Shown piece after piece: positions 43,292 through 52,483 of a stretch of 64,000 nt of DNA. Under the pieces are notes generated by a model. The model was not told the DNA's origin and searched no databases. It saw only the letters and a program-made list of their open reading frames with translations. The stretch's first letter is position 1. Each line of letters opens with the position of its first letter. The position numbers and the translations under genes were made by a program. This DNA is from Lactobacillus sp. (GTDB lineage: Bacteria > Bacillota > Bacilli > Lactobacillales > Lactobacillaceae): contig NZ_JAAVAU010000032.1 of the NCBI RefSeq assembly GCF_014803895.1, positions 1-64,000 of the forward strand, given 5' to 3'.

Positions 43292-44278
43292 TTACTTATT
43301 TAGGTCATCAAAGAAACCTTGCTTCTTCAAAATTTCTAAATAACGACTAATAGCATCTGGCCAAGTTGGAAGTGGTTTAAAACCATTTTTCTCAAGCTTA
43401 CTCTTGTCCAATCTTGAATTGAATGGACGAACTGCCTTAGATAAACCATATTCTTCAGTCGTTACAGGCATTACCTTAGTGTCATAACCGGCTTGACGAT
43501 AAATTTCCTTAGTGAAATCATACCAAGAAATATAACCAGTCTTGGTACCATTAACATCATGGTTACCTTCACTAGTAGGTAATTCAGCATTAGTTGCGTG
43601 GTAGTAACCATACTTGTCACTTTCAATCATATCAACAAGCAAACGTGCTAAGTCAAAGGTATAAGTTGGCGTACCAATTTGGTCATCAACAACCTTAACT
43701 TCATCGTGATTAGAACCTACCTTAAGCATAGTCTTGATAAAGTTAGAACCATTTACACCAAATACCCAAGCAATACGTACAATGAAGTACTTATCAAGAG
43801 TATTAGCAACAGCTTCTTCACCGCCAAGCTTAGTTTCACCATAGACATTCATTGGCTTGTAGCCTTTGAAATCAGGTTCCCATGGAGTAGTACCTTGACC
43901 ATCAAAAACATAGTCAGTTGAAATATACACCATTGGTACATCAAGCTTTTTAGCAACATTGGCAATATTTTGCGTACCACCAACGTTCACATTTTTAACT
44001 GCTTCAACTTTATCGTCGTCTTCTGCCATATCAACAGCAGTCCAAGCAGCACAGTGAATAATTACATCAGGATTTACTTCAGTAATTACCTTATCAACTG
44101 CATCAGCATCGGTAATATCCAAACTTACATAAGGTGCTGTAGTTACATAACTACCATCTGCTACGCCAGCATATTCAGGTGCAATATCAGAACCAACACC
44201 TTCATACCCACGTTTAGCAAGTTCATTCATGACGTCATGACCAAGTTGACCATTAACTCCAGTTACAAAAACTTTCAT
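43292..44278 (-). CDS. rfbD: dTDP-4-dehydrorhamnose reductase
   Basis: 328 aa SDR-fold enzyme, last step of dTDP-L-rhamnose synthesis. Nucleotide site VFVTGVNGQLGHDVMNEL, YISTDYVFDG and the active-site YGETKLGGEEAV (Tyr, Lys). Last gene of the minus-strand operon rfbB-rfbA-rfbC-rfbD, with a 16-base gap to rfbC. Slightly longer than most RfbD proteins (about 280 aa), as is common in lactobacilli. Confidence 0.95.
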   Translation of the reverse strand: MKVFVTGVNGQLGHDVMNELAKRGYEGVGSDIAPEYAGVADGSYVTTAPYVSLDITDADAVDKVITEVNPDVIIHCAAWTAVDMAEDDDKVEAVKNVNVGGTQNIANVAKKLDVPMVYISTDYVFDGQGTTPWEPDFKGYKPMNVYGETKLGGEEAVANTLDKYFIVRIAWVFGVNGSNFIKTMLKVGSNHDEVKVVDDQIGTPTYTFDLARLLVDMIESDKYGYYHATNAELPTSEGNHDVNGTKTGYISWYDFTKEIYRQAGYDTKVMPVTTEEYGLSKAVRPFNSRLDKSKLEKNGFKPLPTWPDAISRYLEILKKQGFFDDLNK

Positions 44279-44294
44279 TAATCTACCTCACTAA

Positions 44295-44903
44295 TTAAAA
44301 CTTAAAGGTATCCTTTAAGCCTTTCCATTCTTGATCACGTTCAAGAATGTTCAACTTAGTACCGTCTTCTAAGCTGTAGCCTTCAGCAGAGCCATCACCT
44401 GGGTATTCGCCTTTAACATGTGGCCATTCAATACCAATTTCAGGGTCATTCCAAACCAAACCACCTTCATCGTTTGGGTGCCAGAAGTCGTCTACCTTGT
44501 AAGCAAATTCAGCAAAATCACTTAATACCAAGTAGCCATGTGCAAAACCACGAGGAATCAAGAATTGCTTCTTATTTTCTTCAGTTAATTCAACACCGTA
44601 CCACTTACCATAAGTCTTAGAACCAGTTCTAAGGTCAACAGCAACATCGAATACGCTACCGCGAACAGCACGAACTAACTTGATTTGTGGGTAGTGCTTT
44701 TGGAAGTGAAGGCCACGAAGTACACCCTTAGTAGAACTTGATTGATTGTCTTGAACAAAGTTAATGCTAAAACCGGCATCCATCATGTCTCTTTGATTAA
44801 AAGTTTCCATGAAGTAACCACGATCATCACCATGAACAGTTGGGGTAATAACGGCTAAGCCTTCAATGCCACCAACATTTTTTTCAACTTTAATTTGACC
44901 CAT
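44295..44903 (-). CDS. rfbC: dTDP-4-dehydrorhamnose 3,5-epimerase
   Basis: 202 aa cupin-fold enzyme, third step of dTDP-rhamnose synthesis. GVLRGLHFQKHYPQIKLV contains the catalytic His, FDVAVDLRTGSKTYGKW and IPRGFAHGYLVLSD are standard blocks. In the rfb operon between rfbA and rfbD. Confidence 0.96.
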   Translation of the reverse strand: MGQIKVEKNVGGIEGLAVITPTVHGDDRGYFMETFNQRDMMDAGFSINFVQDNQSSSTKGVLRGLHFQKHYPQIKLVRAVRGSVFDVAVDLRTGSKTYGKWYGVELTEENKKQFLIPRGFAHGYLVLSDFAEFAYKVDDFWHPNDEGGLVWNDPEIGIEWPHVKGEYPGDGSAEGYSLEDGTKLNILERDQEWKGLKDTFKF

Positions 44904-44928
44904 TTTTAATCTTCTTTCTTATTAAAAA

Positions 44929-45813
44929 TTAATAACGCAACTTACCTTCACCAACAGATTTCAAATGTTGACCATAAGGACTTTTACCATAACTAGCAGC
45001 AGCCTCAAGTAACTTATCCTTACTAATCCATCCATGAACATAAGCAATTTCTTCTGGAGCAGAAATTGAAACACTTTCACGTTCTTCAATCATTTTAACG
45101 AAATTACCAGCATCAACCAAGCTTTCCATTGTACCAGTATCAAGCCAAGCATAGCCTCGACCTAATAATTGCACTCTAAGGTTATCTTCTTGTAAATACA
45201 TATCGTTTAAGCTAGTAATTTCAACTTCACCACGTGCACTTGGCTTAACTTGAGCAGCTTTAGCACTTACACCTGCTGGATAGAAGTAAAGTCCAGTAAC
45301 GGCATAATTACTCTTAGGATTTGCAGGTTTTTCTTCAATAGAAATAGCTTTGCCATCTTTATCAAAATCAACTACCCCAAAACGTTCTGGATCATTGACA
45401 TAGTAACCAAAAACAGTAGCCTTACCATCTTGAGCATCTTGGCTAGCTTGAGCAAGTAACTTAGTGAAACCATTACCATAGAAAATGTTATCGCCCAAAA
45501 TCATAGCACAAGGTTCACCATTGATGAATTCTTCACCTAAAGTAAATGCTTGAGCCAAGCCATCTGGACTAGGTTGAACCATGTAGCTCAACTTGATACC
45601 AAATTGTGAACCATCACCTAATAATTCCTTAAAACGTGGTGTATCAGCTGGAGTAGAAATCACCAAGATGTCCTTAATACCAGCTAACATCAAAGTAGAC
45701 AATGGATAATAAATCATTGGCTTATCATAAACAGGCAATAATTGCTTGCTAGTTACCAAAGTTAATGGATATAGGCGTGTACCTGAACCGCCCGCTAAAA
45801 TAATTCCCTTCAT
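44929..45813 (-). CDS. rfbA: Glucose-1-phosphate thymidylyltransferase
   Basis: 294 aa. Makes dTDP-glucose from glucose-1-P and dTTP. N-terminal [20 protein letters not shown] (activation loop), [27 protein letters not shown] and a C-terminal [12 protein letters not shown]. Second gene of the rfb operon, 4-5 bases after rfbB. Confidence 0.97.
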   Translation of the reverse strand: MKGIILAGGSGTRLYPLTLVTSKQLLPVYDKPMIYYPLSTLMLAGIKDILVISTPADTPRFKELLGDGSQFGIKLSYMVQPSPDGLAQAFTLGEEFINGEPCAMILGDNIFYGNGFTKLLAQASQDAQDGKATVFGYYVNDPERFGVVDFDKDGKAISIEEKPANPKSNYAVTGLYFYPAGVSAKAAQVKPSARGEVEITSLNDMYLQEDNLRVQLLGRGYAWLDTGTMESLVDAGNFVKMIEERESVSISAPEEIAYVHGWISKDKLLEAAASYGKSPYGQHLKSVGEGKLRY

Positions 45814-45817
45814 TATG

Positions 45818-46855
45818 TTAGCCCTTGTTTAACACTTTCTTGTTACCGTACATTTCTTCATAGTAGTTTTGGTAATCACCAGAAATGATGTTTTCCCACC
45901 ATTCCTTGTTGTCCAAGTACCATTGAATAGTCTTCTTGATACCATCTTTGAACATAGTTTCTGGAAGCCAACCTAATTCGTTGTGGATCTTTTCAGGATC
46001 AATAGCGTAACGACGGTCATGACCTTGGCGGTCAGTAACGTGTTCAATTAATGAGTAAGGCTTATCCAAGTAGTCACAAATCAACTTAACGATGTCAATA
46101 TTGTGCATTTCATTGTGACCACCAATGTTGTAAACTTCACCTGGTTTACCCTTTTCAAGAATTAAATCAATAGCCTTGCAGTGGTCTTCAACATAAAGCC
46201 AGTCACGTACGTTTTTACCATCACCATAAACTGGTAACTTTTCATCCTTCAAAGCTCGTTGAATCATCAAAGGAATGAGCTTTTCTGGGAATTGGTAAGG
46301 ACCATAGTTGTTAGAGCAACGTGAAATAGTTACAGGTAAACCATAAGTTCTACCATAAGCACCAACTAACAAGTCAGCACTAGCCTTACTTGATGAGTAT
46401 GGGCTAGAAGTATGAAGTGGGGTGTCTTCGTGGAAGAATAAATCTGGGCGATCAAGTGGTAAATCACCATAAACTTCATCAGTAGATACTTGGTGGAAAC
46501 GCTTAATACCGTACTTACGGCAAGCATCCATCAAAACAGAAGTACCAATGATGTTAGTTTCTAAGAAAATTTCAGGATTTTCAATAGAGCGGTCAACGTG
46601 ACTTTCAGCAGCAAAGTTAACTACAACGTCAGGCTTTTCTTCTTCAAATAACTTGTAAACACCTTCGCGGTCACAAATATCAAGCTTAACAAATTTGAAG
46701 TTAGGCTTGTCCATTACGTCCTTCAAAGTTGATAAGTTACCCGCATAAGTTAATTTATCTAAACAAATAATTTCATAATCTTGATGCTTCTTCATCATAT
46801 AGAAAATGAAGTTTGAGCCAATAAATCCGGCACCACCAGTAACAATAACTTTCAT
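45818..46855 (-). CDS. rfbB: dTDP-glucose 4,6-dehydratase
   Basis: 345 aa extended SDR enzyme. [20 protein letters not shown] at the N-terminus, [35 protein letters not shown] (Tyr-x3-Lys). The start ATG 46855 carries GGAGG and matches the family N-terminus; the longer frame is not needed. First gene of the operon that supplies rhamnose to wall polysaccharide. Confidence 0.97.
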   Translation of the reverse strand: MKVIVTGGAGFIGSNFIFYMMKKHQDYEIICLDKLTYAGNLSTLKDVMDKPNFKFVKLDICDREGVYKLFEEEKPDVVVNFAAESHVDRSIENPEIFLETNIIGTSVLMDACRKYGIKRFHQVSTDEVYGDLPLDRPDLFFHEDTPLHTSSPYSSSKASADLLVGAYGRTYGLPVTISRCSNNYGPYQFPEKLIPLMIQRALKDEKLPVYGDGKNVRDWLYVEDHCKAIDLILEKGKPGEVYNIGGHNEMHNIDIVKLICDYLDKPYSLIEHVTDRQGHDRRYAIDPEKIHNELGWLPETMFKDGIKKTIQWYLDNKEWWENIISGDYQNYYEEMYGNKKVLNKG

Positions 46856-46937
46856 ATGAATCCTCCGACTAAAAAACTTGTATTCATATGAAGTATATAA
46901 CATTACGTTACGTCACCTTCAAGAGAAAATAATAAAT

Positions 46938-48113
46938 TTAAGCTTTTTGTCCCATAAAATAGCCCGCATCTTTGGTAATGTAAAAGCCAGGTTCAACTTT
47001 TCGATCCACATATTGTTTAAAATCCTGATAATGATCCAACAAAATCGAATTCTGATTACCATGGCAAGACAAAATATAGGAAATAATTGGCATTGACTCA
47101 GAGATTTCAATCCCATCATGATACTTATGGCAAGAAACATTAGTGAAATACGGTTTTAAAATCTCTCCCCCATTCTCTAAGCCAAAACGCTCATATAAAT
47201 TTGTTGAAGAGAGGACAATCTTAGAATTATAATTTTGTACTAAATCTGTAATCTCATGCATATGCCGAGCCGAATAAGTACTGCAAGTAAAAAATCCATC
47301 TTTCTTCAACACACGCTGTATTTCACGTAGAGTCTCAGGAATGTCGTCACAATAAAAGAGCATATGATTAGCAATCACTAGATCAAAAGTATTATCCGCA
47401 AACGGAATCTTTTGCGCATCAAAAACCGCATACTGGAACTGCGAATGATCACCAATCTCCTTCTTGGCATCGGCAAGTATTCCCTCGGAAATATCAGATA
47501 CCACCACGGTCACATTATTTGGAACCTTGTCGATACTCTGCGACCATAGGGCACCATTTCCAGCACCTAATTCAAGAATCTTCATCCCCGGCTTAAAATT
47601 AATCTTACTAAATAGCCATGGGAACCAACCTTGCTTATTCACCGAATAATCACGATGAAGACGAATCCGGGCAGAAATATTCGTCGCACTCTTATATTGG
47701 GTACTCAAAGATTGATTCATCGCTGTCAGATGAATCAGATTTAACATCTTGCTCCAGTCTACTTCTTGATTTTTTTCTAAAGCTTGACTAGTAGAATCAA
47801 TTGCTGTAACTACATTCTCCATCTCTTTCAATCGCTCTTCTGCAAGGCGCTTTTGGATTTGAAGCGTATCAAGCAAATATTGAGTATCCCCCGAACCAAT
47901 AGTTAATTCTTTGATTTCACTTAAAGAAAAACCAAGATATTTCAATAAGAGAATCTGCTGCAACTTCGCAAAATCATGGTCAGTATAACGCCGTGCCCCA
48001 CCTACGCTATATGCAGTCGGCTTCAGTAAGTTCTTTTGATCATAATAGCGAATCGTCCTAATTGATACGTGAGCTTTTTCGGCGAATTCGCTACTTGTGT
48101 AGTATTTTGGCAT
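46938..48113 (-). CDS. MerR regulator fused to a class I SAM-dependent methyltransferase
   Basis: 391 aa. Residues 1-70 are a MerR helix-turn-helix (VSIRTIRYYDQKNLLKPTAY, GARRYTDHDFAKLQQILLLK), followed by a coiled linker (about 75-150). From about residue 170 a Rossmann methyltransferase follows: MKILELGAGNGALWSQ (motif I), VVVSDISEG, FDLVIANHMLFYCDD and LREIQRVLKKDGFF. MerR effector domains normally bind drugs or metals; here the sensing half is a methyltransferase. It may sense or modify the inducing compound. It lies apart from rfb, on the same strand, with a bidirectional-like repeat at 48151. Confidence 0.9.
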   Translation of the reverse strand: MPKYYTSSEFAEKAHVSIRTIRYYDQKNLLKPTAYSVGGARRYTDHDFAKLQQILLLKYLGFSLSEIKELTIGSGDTQYLLDTLQIQKRLAEERLKEMENVVTAIDSTSQALEKNQEVDWSKMLNLIHLTAMNQSLSTQYKSATNISARIRLHRDYSVNKQGWFPWLFSKINFKPGMKILELGAGNGALWSQSIDKVPNNVTVVVSDISEGILADAKKEIGDHSQFQYAVFDAQKIPFADNTFDLVIANHMLFYCDDIPETLREIQRVLKKDGFFTCSTYSARHMHEITDLVQNYNSKIVLSSTNLYERFGLENGGEILKPYFTNVSCHKYHDGIEISESMPIISYILSCHGNQNSILLDHYQDFKQYVDRKVEPGFYITKDAGYFMGQKA

Positions 48114-48150
48114 TATTAGAGGCTCCTTTCATAATTAGTATAACGTAAAT

Positions 48151-48212
48151 AAAAAAGCCTTGGAATTTAATCCAAAGCTTTAATTTAGAACCTATTTCTA
48201 CCGCATCTAAAA
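48151..48212. repeat. Repeated 3'-UTR/terminator element, copy A
   Basis: GCCTTGGA / TCCAAAGC hairpin with A/T tracts (terminator of the chaperone gene), followed by an arm pair TTTAGA ... TCTAAA. A diverged copy lies at 50381-50446: the hairpin portion is nearly identical, the rest about 70-80% similar by eye. The two copies bracket the TAC operon and the RelB-fusion gene. Confidence 0.65.
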
Positions 48213-48614
48213 CTAGTTATTTTTTCCATATAAAAGCTGAGATATATTAACTGTTGGTAAAATAATAGGTTGCATAATATTACTAGTTGCGGTTAATGTG
48301 GTTACTACTTGTCGTAAATATGGAAATAATATTGCTACTGCATTAGTCTTTAAATATTTTTCAAATCCAGTATTTGTTTTATCTTCTTCAGAGTTAAATA
48401 TGAACTGCCCAACAATTATTACATCTAACTTGATGGGTGCTTCTGGCGCTACATGATATTCTAATTGAACGTTAGCTTTATTTCCTTGAATATCAGTCTT
48501 AGTACGAAAACTCTGCTTTATTCTTTGTTTTTCGATATTATCTTGATTTAACAATTCTTTTTGTTCAAAAACCATTTCTTTTACAGAATATCCCACAAAA
48601 TTTATAACTGTCAT
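48213..48614 (-). CDS. SecB-like chaperone of the toxin-antitoxin-chaperone operon
   Basis: 133 aa soluble protein. The C-terminal half FLKTNAVAILFPYLRQVVTT-type segment (NAVAILFPYLRQVVTTLTA, then MQPIILPTVNI) and the beta-strand region ANVQLEYHVAPEAP match the SecB fold. Gram-positive bacteria lack canonical SecB, and solitary SecB-like proteins in such genomes are usually partners of toxin-antitoxin pairs, which they stabilise by folding the antitoxin. It overlaps the small acidic gene by 4 bases (ATGA). It is the last gene of the operon, closed by terminator copy A. Confidence 0.82.
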   Translation of the reverse strand: MTVINFVGYSVKEMVFEQKELLNQDNIEKQRIKQSFRTKTDIQGNKANVQLEYHVAPEAPIKLDVIIVGQFIFNSEEDKTNTGFEKYLKTNAVAILFPYLRQVVTTLTATSNIMQPIILPTVNISQLLYGKNN

Positions 48615-48859
48615 GCTATTAACTCTCCATCAGACTCACTTAAAATAAAATTATTTTCTTTTACGTTTAAATCGTATGTTTTATATTCGTCATTAACTAT
48701 ATTTTTTGCAAAATAAAAATTAGTATTATGAGAATAAGAAAATTCAGATTCATTATCAGCAGGCATGTTATTAATATTTTCTAAAATTGCATCTATGTCT
48801 AACTCTTCCATAAAATCTTGAACATCTTTTTCAGTAAAATTAATATCATTAAGATTCAT
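48611..48859 (-). CDS. Small acidic protein, candidate antitoxin
   Basis: 82 aa, acidic, no detectable DNA-binding motif. Helical N-terminus (NFTEKDVQDFMEELDIDAIL-like) and a beta-type C-terminus ending FILSESDGELIA. Its ATG is inside the toxin gene's 3' end (11-base overlap) with a good GAAAGGAG ribosome site, and its stop overlaps the SecB-like start. Position between toxin and chaperone is the only functional evidence: in TAC systems the middle protein is the antitoxin whose aggregation-prone C-terminus is bound by the chaperone. No sequence match known to me. Confidence 0.72.
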   Translation of the reverse strand: MNLNDINFTEKDVQDFMEELDIDAILENINNMPADNESEFSYSHNTNFYFAKNIVNDEYKTYDLNVKENNFILSESDGELIA

Positions 48860-49430
48860 CTGAATTCTCCTTTCTTACAATTTTAAAGTTGCTTTTTGAA
48901 ACCAGTTTAGTATCTCTAATAGTTACCTCTATCGCATTCGGACCTATAGAATACCTTATTCCTGGAAGAAATGTCTCTTCCCATCTCTTTACTCCCAAGA
49001 TTTTAAATTTATACTTTCTTTGTAAAAATAAGATAAATAATTCAATCATAATTCCAGCATAAGTATTTACCTTTTTGGTCTTTCTAATTTGATTATAAAT
49101 CATTTCACCATGCTTAGTATTATTTTGAATACTACAAAATTTATTAAACAAATTATTCATTTTATCTTGTGTTAAATCCAATAAGGAATTATCTGGAAAT
49201 TCAACATTAATTTCAAATACAGTAGGATTAACAGAATCATATTTTTTAGCAAAATCATATGCTAACTGATAGTTATTCTCAAAAGTATATAGTCCATATC
49301 CTAAAGAACCTATTGTCTTATTTTGATACTTTCGATTGCGTTCAACTTCAACAATACTAGGTATCTCAATATTAAAGCCTTCTTTTTTTATACTATCAGC
49401 GTTACTTTTAGTAGTTCCATGATATAACAT
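48849..49430 (-). CDS. ADP-ribosyltransferase-like toxin candidate
   Basis: 193 aa. N-terminus MLYHGTTKSNADSIKKEGF is the classic YHGT...I...GF opening of ART/PARP-fold proteins, with His4. A second block GYGLYTFENNYQLAYDFAKK (residues 44-63) gives Tyr48 as the H-Y-E motif Tyr; Glu168 in PNAIEVTIRD is a candidate third residue. No signal peptide. First gene of a three-gene operon followed by an acidic small protein and a SecB-like chaperone, the same order as CmdTAC, in which CmdT ADP-ribosylates mRNA. The target here is unknown. Ribosome site AAAGGTGAT. A TATAAT at 49457-49462 is a likely -10 box. Confidence 0.8.
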   Translation of the reverse strand: MLYHGTTKSNADSIKKEGFNIEIPSIVEVERNRKYQNKTIGSLGYGLYTFENNYQLAYDFAKKYDSVNPTVFEINVEFPDNSLLDLTQDKMNNLFNKFCSIQNNTKHGEMIYNQIRKTKKVNTYAGIMIELFILFLQRKYKFKILGVKRWEETFLPGIRYSIGPNAIEVTIRDTKLVSKSNFKIVRKENSDES

Positions 49431-49536
49431 GAAATATCACCTTTACATAGGGGCAAATTATATTTTTATAAATAATTTTATCAGAATTACTTTTTAAAGA
49501 CCATTAAACAAATAAAGATACAGATATTTGCTTAAT

Positions 49537-50277
49537 CTATAATTTTATCACGTTAAGTTGACCATCCCACTTTTCTTTCGGTAAAACCGGAGCCTTTATT
49601 ATATTTAAACTTTCCATTGCTTTTTCCAACGCTAACTGCGAATCTCTACTCTCTGCATGCCACATTCCCGCATTAACAAAGCCTAAATACTGAATTCCTA
49701 AATCTTTTAGATATGGGATTATATATTTTTTAAACAAATTGATTCTCGTCTCACTTGTTGCATCTTCAGTATAAATAAAATATTCATCCATCACTGCTAT
49801 TCTTCTCTTAGATGGTATATTTAATCTATTAATCATTCCATTAACTACTGAATATACATCTCCTGAATAACTATCAGCAGCATCACCTACATCAACTATT
49901 TCTTTACCATTAATTGTACATAACATTACCTCGGCCAAGGTCTCATAGATTTCTTCATCTTCATAAGGATTACCTTTAAGCAAAACATTTTCTAAATACA
50001 TTCCGGACTCAAAATCATCCCATTGTGATTTACTACTTTCTATATGAATAAAGGTATTGTTTAATTGTTCATCAGTAATAGGTAACATATGCTCTTTAAC
50101 CGATTGAAGTAAATCATCAGGTTCTGGCTTTTTAACTTCAAAAGGAAATCCATTATTATTTAAAGATGCTTGAAGGAACATCTTAATTGCTTCATTAGTA
50201 GTTGTTCCTAAGTCATTAAATAGTTTGTCTGCTTTCTCTTTCATTTTATTGGTTACGCGCACTTGAATATTTTTCAT
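49537..50277 (-). CDS. RelB/DinJ-type N-terminal domain fused to an unrecognised C-terminal domain
   Basis: 246 aa. Residues 1-45 read MKNIQVRVTNKMKEKADKLF then NDLGTTTNEAIKMFLQASL, the ribbon-helix-helix start of RelB/DinJ antitoxins. The remaining 200 residues are not a RelE-type toxin; I do not recognise them. Motifs there: WDDFESGMYLENVL, EVMLCTINGKEIVDV, FVNAGMWHAESRDSQLALEK. It stands directly upstream of the TAC operon (107-base gap, same strand). It may be a DNA-binding regulator, an antitoxin fused to an effector, or a phage-sensing protein. Ribosome site GGAGGAG precedes by 13 bases; start chosen at ATG 50277. Confidence 0.7.
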   Translation of the reverse strand: MKNIQVRVTNKMKEKADKLFNDLGTTTNEAIKMFLQASLNNNGFPFEVKKPEPDDLLQSVKEHMLPITDEQLNNTFIHIESSKSQWDDFESGMYLENVLLKGNPYEDEEIYETLAEVMLCTINGKEIVDVGDAADSYSGDVYSVVNGMINRLNIPSKRRIAVMDEYFIYTEDATSETRINLFKKYIIPYLKDLGIQYLGFVNAGMWHAESRDSQLALEKAMESLNIIKAPVLPKEKWDGQLNVIKL

Positions 50278-50380
50278 ATATACTATACATCTCCTCCAAT
50301 TTATTATATCATCGTCATGCATATTAATTAAATCTTTAATTAATATGCATGTAATGTGGTTGATTATTTAAAGAAATATC

Positions 50381-50446
50381 AAAAAAGCTTTGGAATTTAA
50401 TCCAAAGCTCAAGTTTAGAGATACTTCTCTTGCTTCTAAATAATCT
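50381..50446. repeat. Repeated 3'-UTR/terminator element, copy B
   Basis: GCTTTGGA / TCCAAAGC hairpin with A tract then TTTAGA...TCTAAA, same order and spacing as copy A at 48151-48212. It stands downstream of the 50472 gene on the minus strand, so it also acts as that gene's terminator. Confidence 0.65.
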
Positions 50447-50471
50447 TCTCATCCAATATGTACATAAAAAA

Positions 50472-51071
50472 TTAATTTTTATATTTTTCCCATGTCTTAA
50501 CTAATGCAGCACTTTGATCACTATCAAGTCCCGGATCCATCCAGAAAACATTATTAGCTGTAATTGCAAAGTATCTTGGACCTTCATTCCCTGTAATATA
50601 AATATTATTATCTGTATCTTGATTCTTTATCATTTGAGTCCAACCATTTCCAAAATCAAAAGTAGAAACATCTCTTAAAGTAGACTTCTTCAAATTCTTA
50701 TGGTTATCAGGAATTTTTATGTCGAGATTCTTAATCTTCTCATCCAGATATTCATGCTCCCATTCTTTATCAACCACTTGATTAAAAGCCTTTTTAAATT
50801 TAGATAATTCTTCTTCATTATCAGCACATACCAAAACTATTTGACGTAGCCATTTAATTTTAGTAATTAGTACTCCATTTACATTTTCACCTTTAACATC
50901 ACTTTTTGTAAAAAATTCCCAGCATTTATCTCCATATTGATTTTCACAATCAGCCACAGCTTTTACCATCAGTTCAATGTCTGAATAAAACTGAGGGAAT
51001 TGATCAGTATCTTTTTTATTTGAGTAATTTTTAATTTCTACATCAGCAGATGTCACAACTTTTATTTTCAT
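50472..51071 (-). CDS. Hypothetical protein beside the TAC island (199 aa)
   Basis: I do not recognise the family. Start MKIKVVTSADVEIKNYSNKK after AAAGG; soluble, no membrane helix, no signal peptide. Conserved-looking block: NGWTQMIKNQDTDNNIYITG then GPRYFAITANNVFWMDPGLD. The lysine-rich, charged composition and lack of neighbours on the left suggest a recently acquired accessory gene. Its 3' end carries the repeat element B. Function unknown. Confidence 0.65.
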   Translation of the reverse strand: MKIKVVTSADVEIKNYSNKKDTDQFPQFYSDIELMVKAVADCENQYGDKCWEFFTKSDVKGENVNGVLITKIKWLRQIVLVCADNEEELSKFKKAFNQVVDKEWEHEYLDEKIKNLDIKIPDNHKNLKKSTLRDVSTFDFGNGWTQMIKNQDTDNNIYITGNEGPRYFAITANNVFWMDPGLDSDQSAALVKTWEKYKN

Positions 51072-51222
51072 CTTATAGCCTTTCAATGAATTATTAAATA
51101 TACGATTATAGTTTTTAGTTTAATTTATCTATTCCTTTCACTTTACCATACACTAAGAAAAAATCCTGAAATTAAATAAAAATACCAAACTTAACAGCTT
51201 GATATCAATTTAAATAATTATC

Positions 51223-52122
51223 CTACTTAGCTGCTTCCAATTCAGCAGCTTTTTCTAATTCATTCTTTTCTGCAACTCTGAAGAATGGCAAGTAAATAAA
51301 TACACCAAAATAATCAACAAAGTCCAAAAGATTATATTACGCCAATCTATCGAACACATATATACTTGAGCAAAATATGGCGTAAACGATGGATCAGCAA
51401 TATATCCCATTCCAATCAAATAAAATTATTCGGCTAAATAAGTTAAAATCAAATTTACAATCGGAGAAATCGAAAATGGAATACCTAAGATTGGGTTAAA
51501 ACAGATTGGTACACCGAAAATTATCGGTTCATTAATACTACAAATACCTGGAATGATAGCTAACCTGCCTAGAGTACGGAATTTTTCAACTTTGCTGCGC
51601 ATCATTAATAAGAGAGATCAATGCGATAGTATTAACCGAACAACCTAAAACAACGATTGTAAACATTTGTAAATTCATCAAATGAGTTGGTAGTAAGCAC
51701 TTAGCAACCAAAGCCGCATTAGCGCCACTTTCAGCAATACCTACAGCGAATACTATTGGAAAAATTAGATTACTACCACTAATACCAATTAACCAGAGCA
51801 AGTTACCTAAAGTAACACTTAAGATAAATCTCCATAAATTATTTGCTAGAGCAGTAACTGGAGTTAAAATCTTTAAAAAAAGTTAGAAAATCACTGTGTG
51901 TCAAAGCAACAACAATTAAATTAGCACCATAGAATACAATAATATTAGCCAACAACGGTATGAGGGAATTAATAAATGTTGCGACCATTGGAGGAATAGA
52001 ATCTGGTAATTTTAATTACCAATGTCTTATTTCAATAAAACGAGTTACTTCAACTGAAAGTAAACCAATAATAATGGCAACAAACATACCATTAGTACCC
52101 AAGTAATTTAATTCATTATACT
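51223..52122 (-). pseudogene. Decayed PTS lactose/cellobiose-type EIIC gene
   Basis: Minus-strand translation shows membrane protein remains with several stops and frameshifts: LNYLGTNGMFVAIIIGLLSV, NSLIPLLANIIVFYGANLIV, LIGISGSNLIFPIVFAVGIA, and the EIIC block INEPIIFGVPICFNP. Only the C-terminal part of the gene is represented; the right edge near 52122 abuts a fragment on the other strand. It is non-functional. Confidence 0.75.
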
Positions 52123-52413
52123 TTTAATTCACATTTAGAAATTCTACGTAAGCATCAAGATACTTTAATTATCATTATCAGCAACTCCGGTGAAACCAAA
52201 CGATTAAGTAAATTATGCAGGGGTGCTAAAGAAAATAATCACGATGTTATTTCCTTCGTAGGCAACAGCAATTCTACAATCGCTAAAAATTCTACCTTAA
52301 CAATTAGCACCAATACATGCACTCCAGCTTCGTTTGATAAACATTACCCTCAGCTGTTTTTTGGTCTAACACTCATTTATTTTGAATTATTAATGAGTAC
52401 TTTTATGTCCTAG
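52123..52413 (+). pseudogene. Fragment of an RpiR/MurR-type regulator (SIS domain)
   Basis: Open plus-strand stretch of about 96 codons without start: SHLEILRKHQDTLIIIISNS then GETKRLSKLCRGAKENNHDV and FVGNSNSTIAKNSTLTIST, a SIS sugar-isomerase domain as in RpiR/MurR regulators. The N-terminal HTH is gone; the left edge coincides with the truncated EIIC remnant, so a deletion or rearrangement joined them. Confidence 0.75.
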
Positions 52414-52483
52414 TAAGCGCTTTTCTCTTGACGCTTTTTATATTAGCCGAATTCAATTAATTTATAAATACTTTTAGGTATCA

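Noticed and set aside
48213..48614. Canonical SecB export chaperone
   Set aside because: Lactobacilli have no SecB pathway, and the gene overlaps a small antitoxin-like gene in an ART operon.
51586..51801. 71-codon minus-strand frame as a separate small gene
   Set aside because: It is a piece of the decayed PTS EIIC gene; flanking frames carry the rest with stops and shifts.
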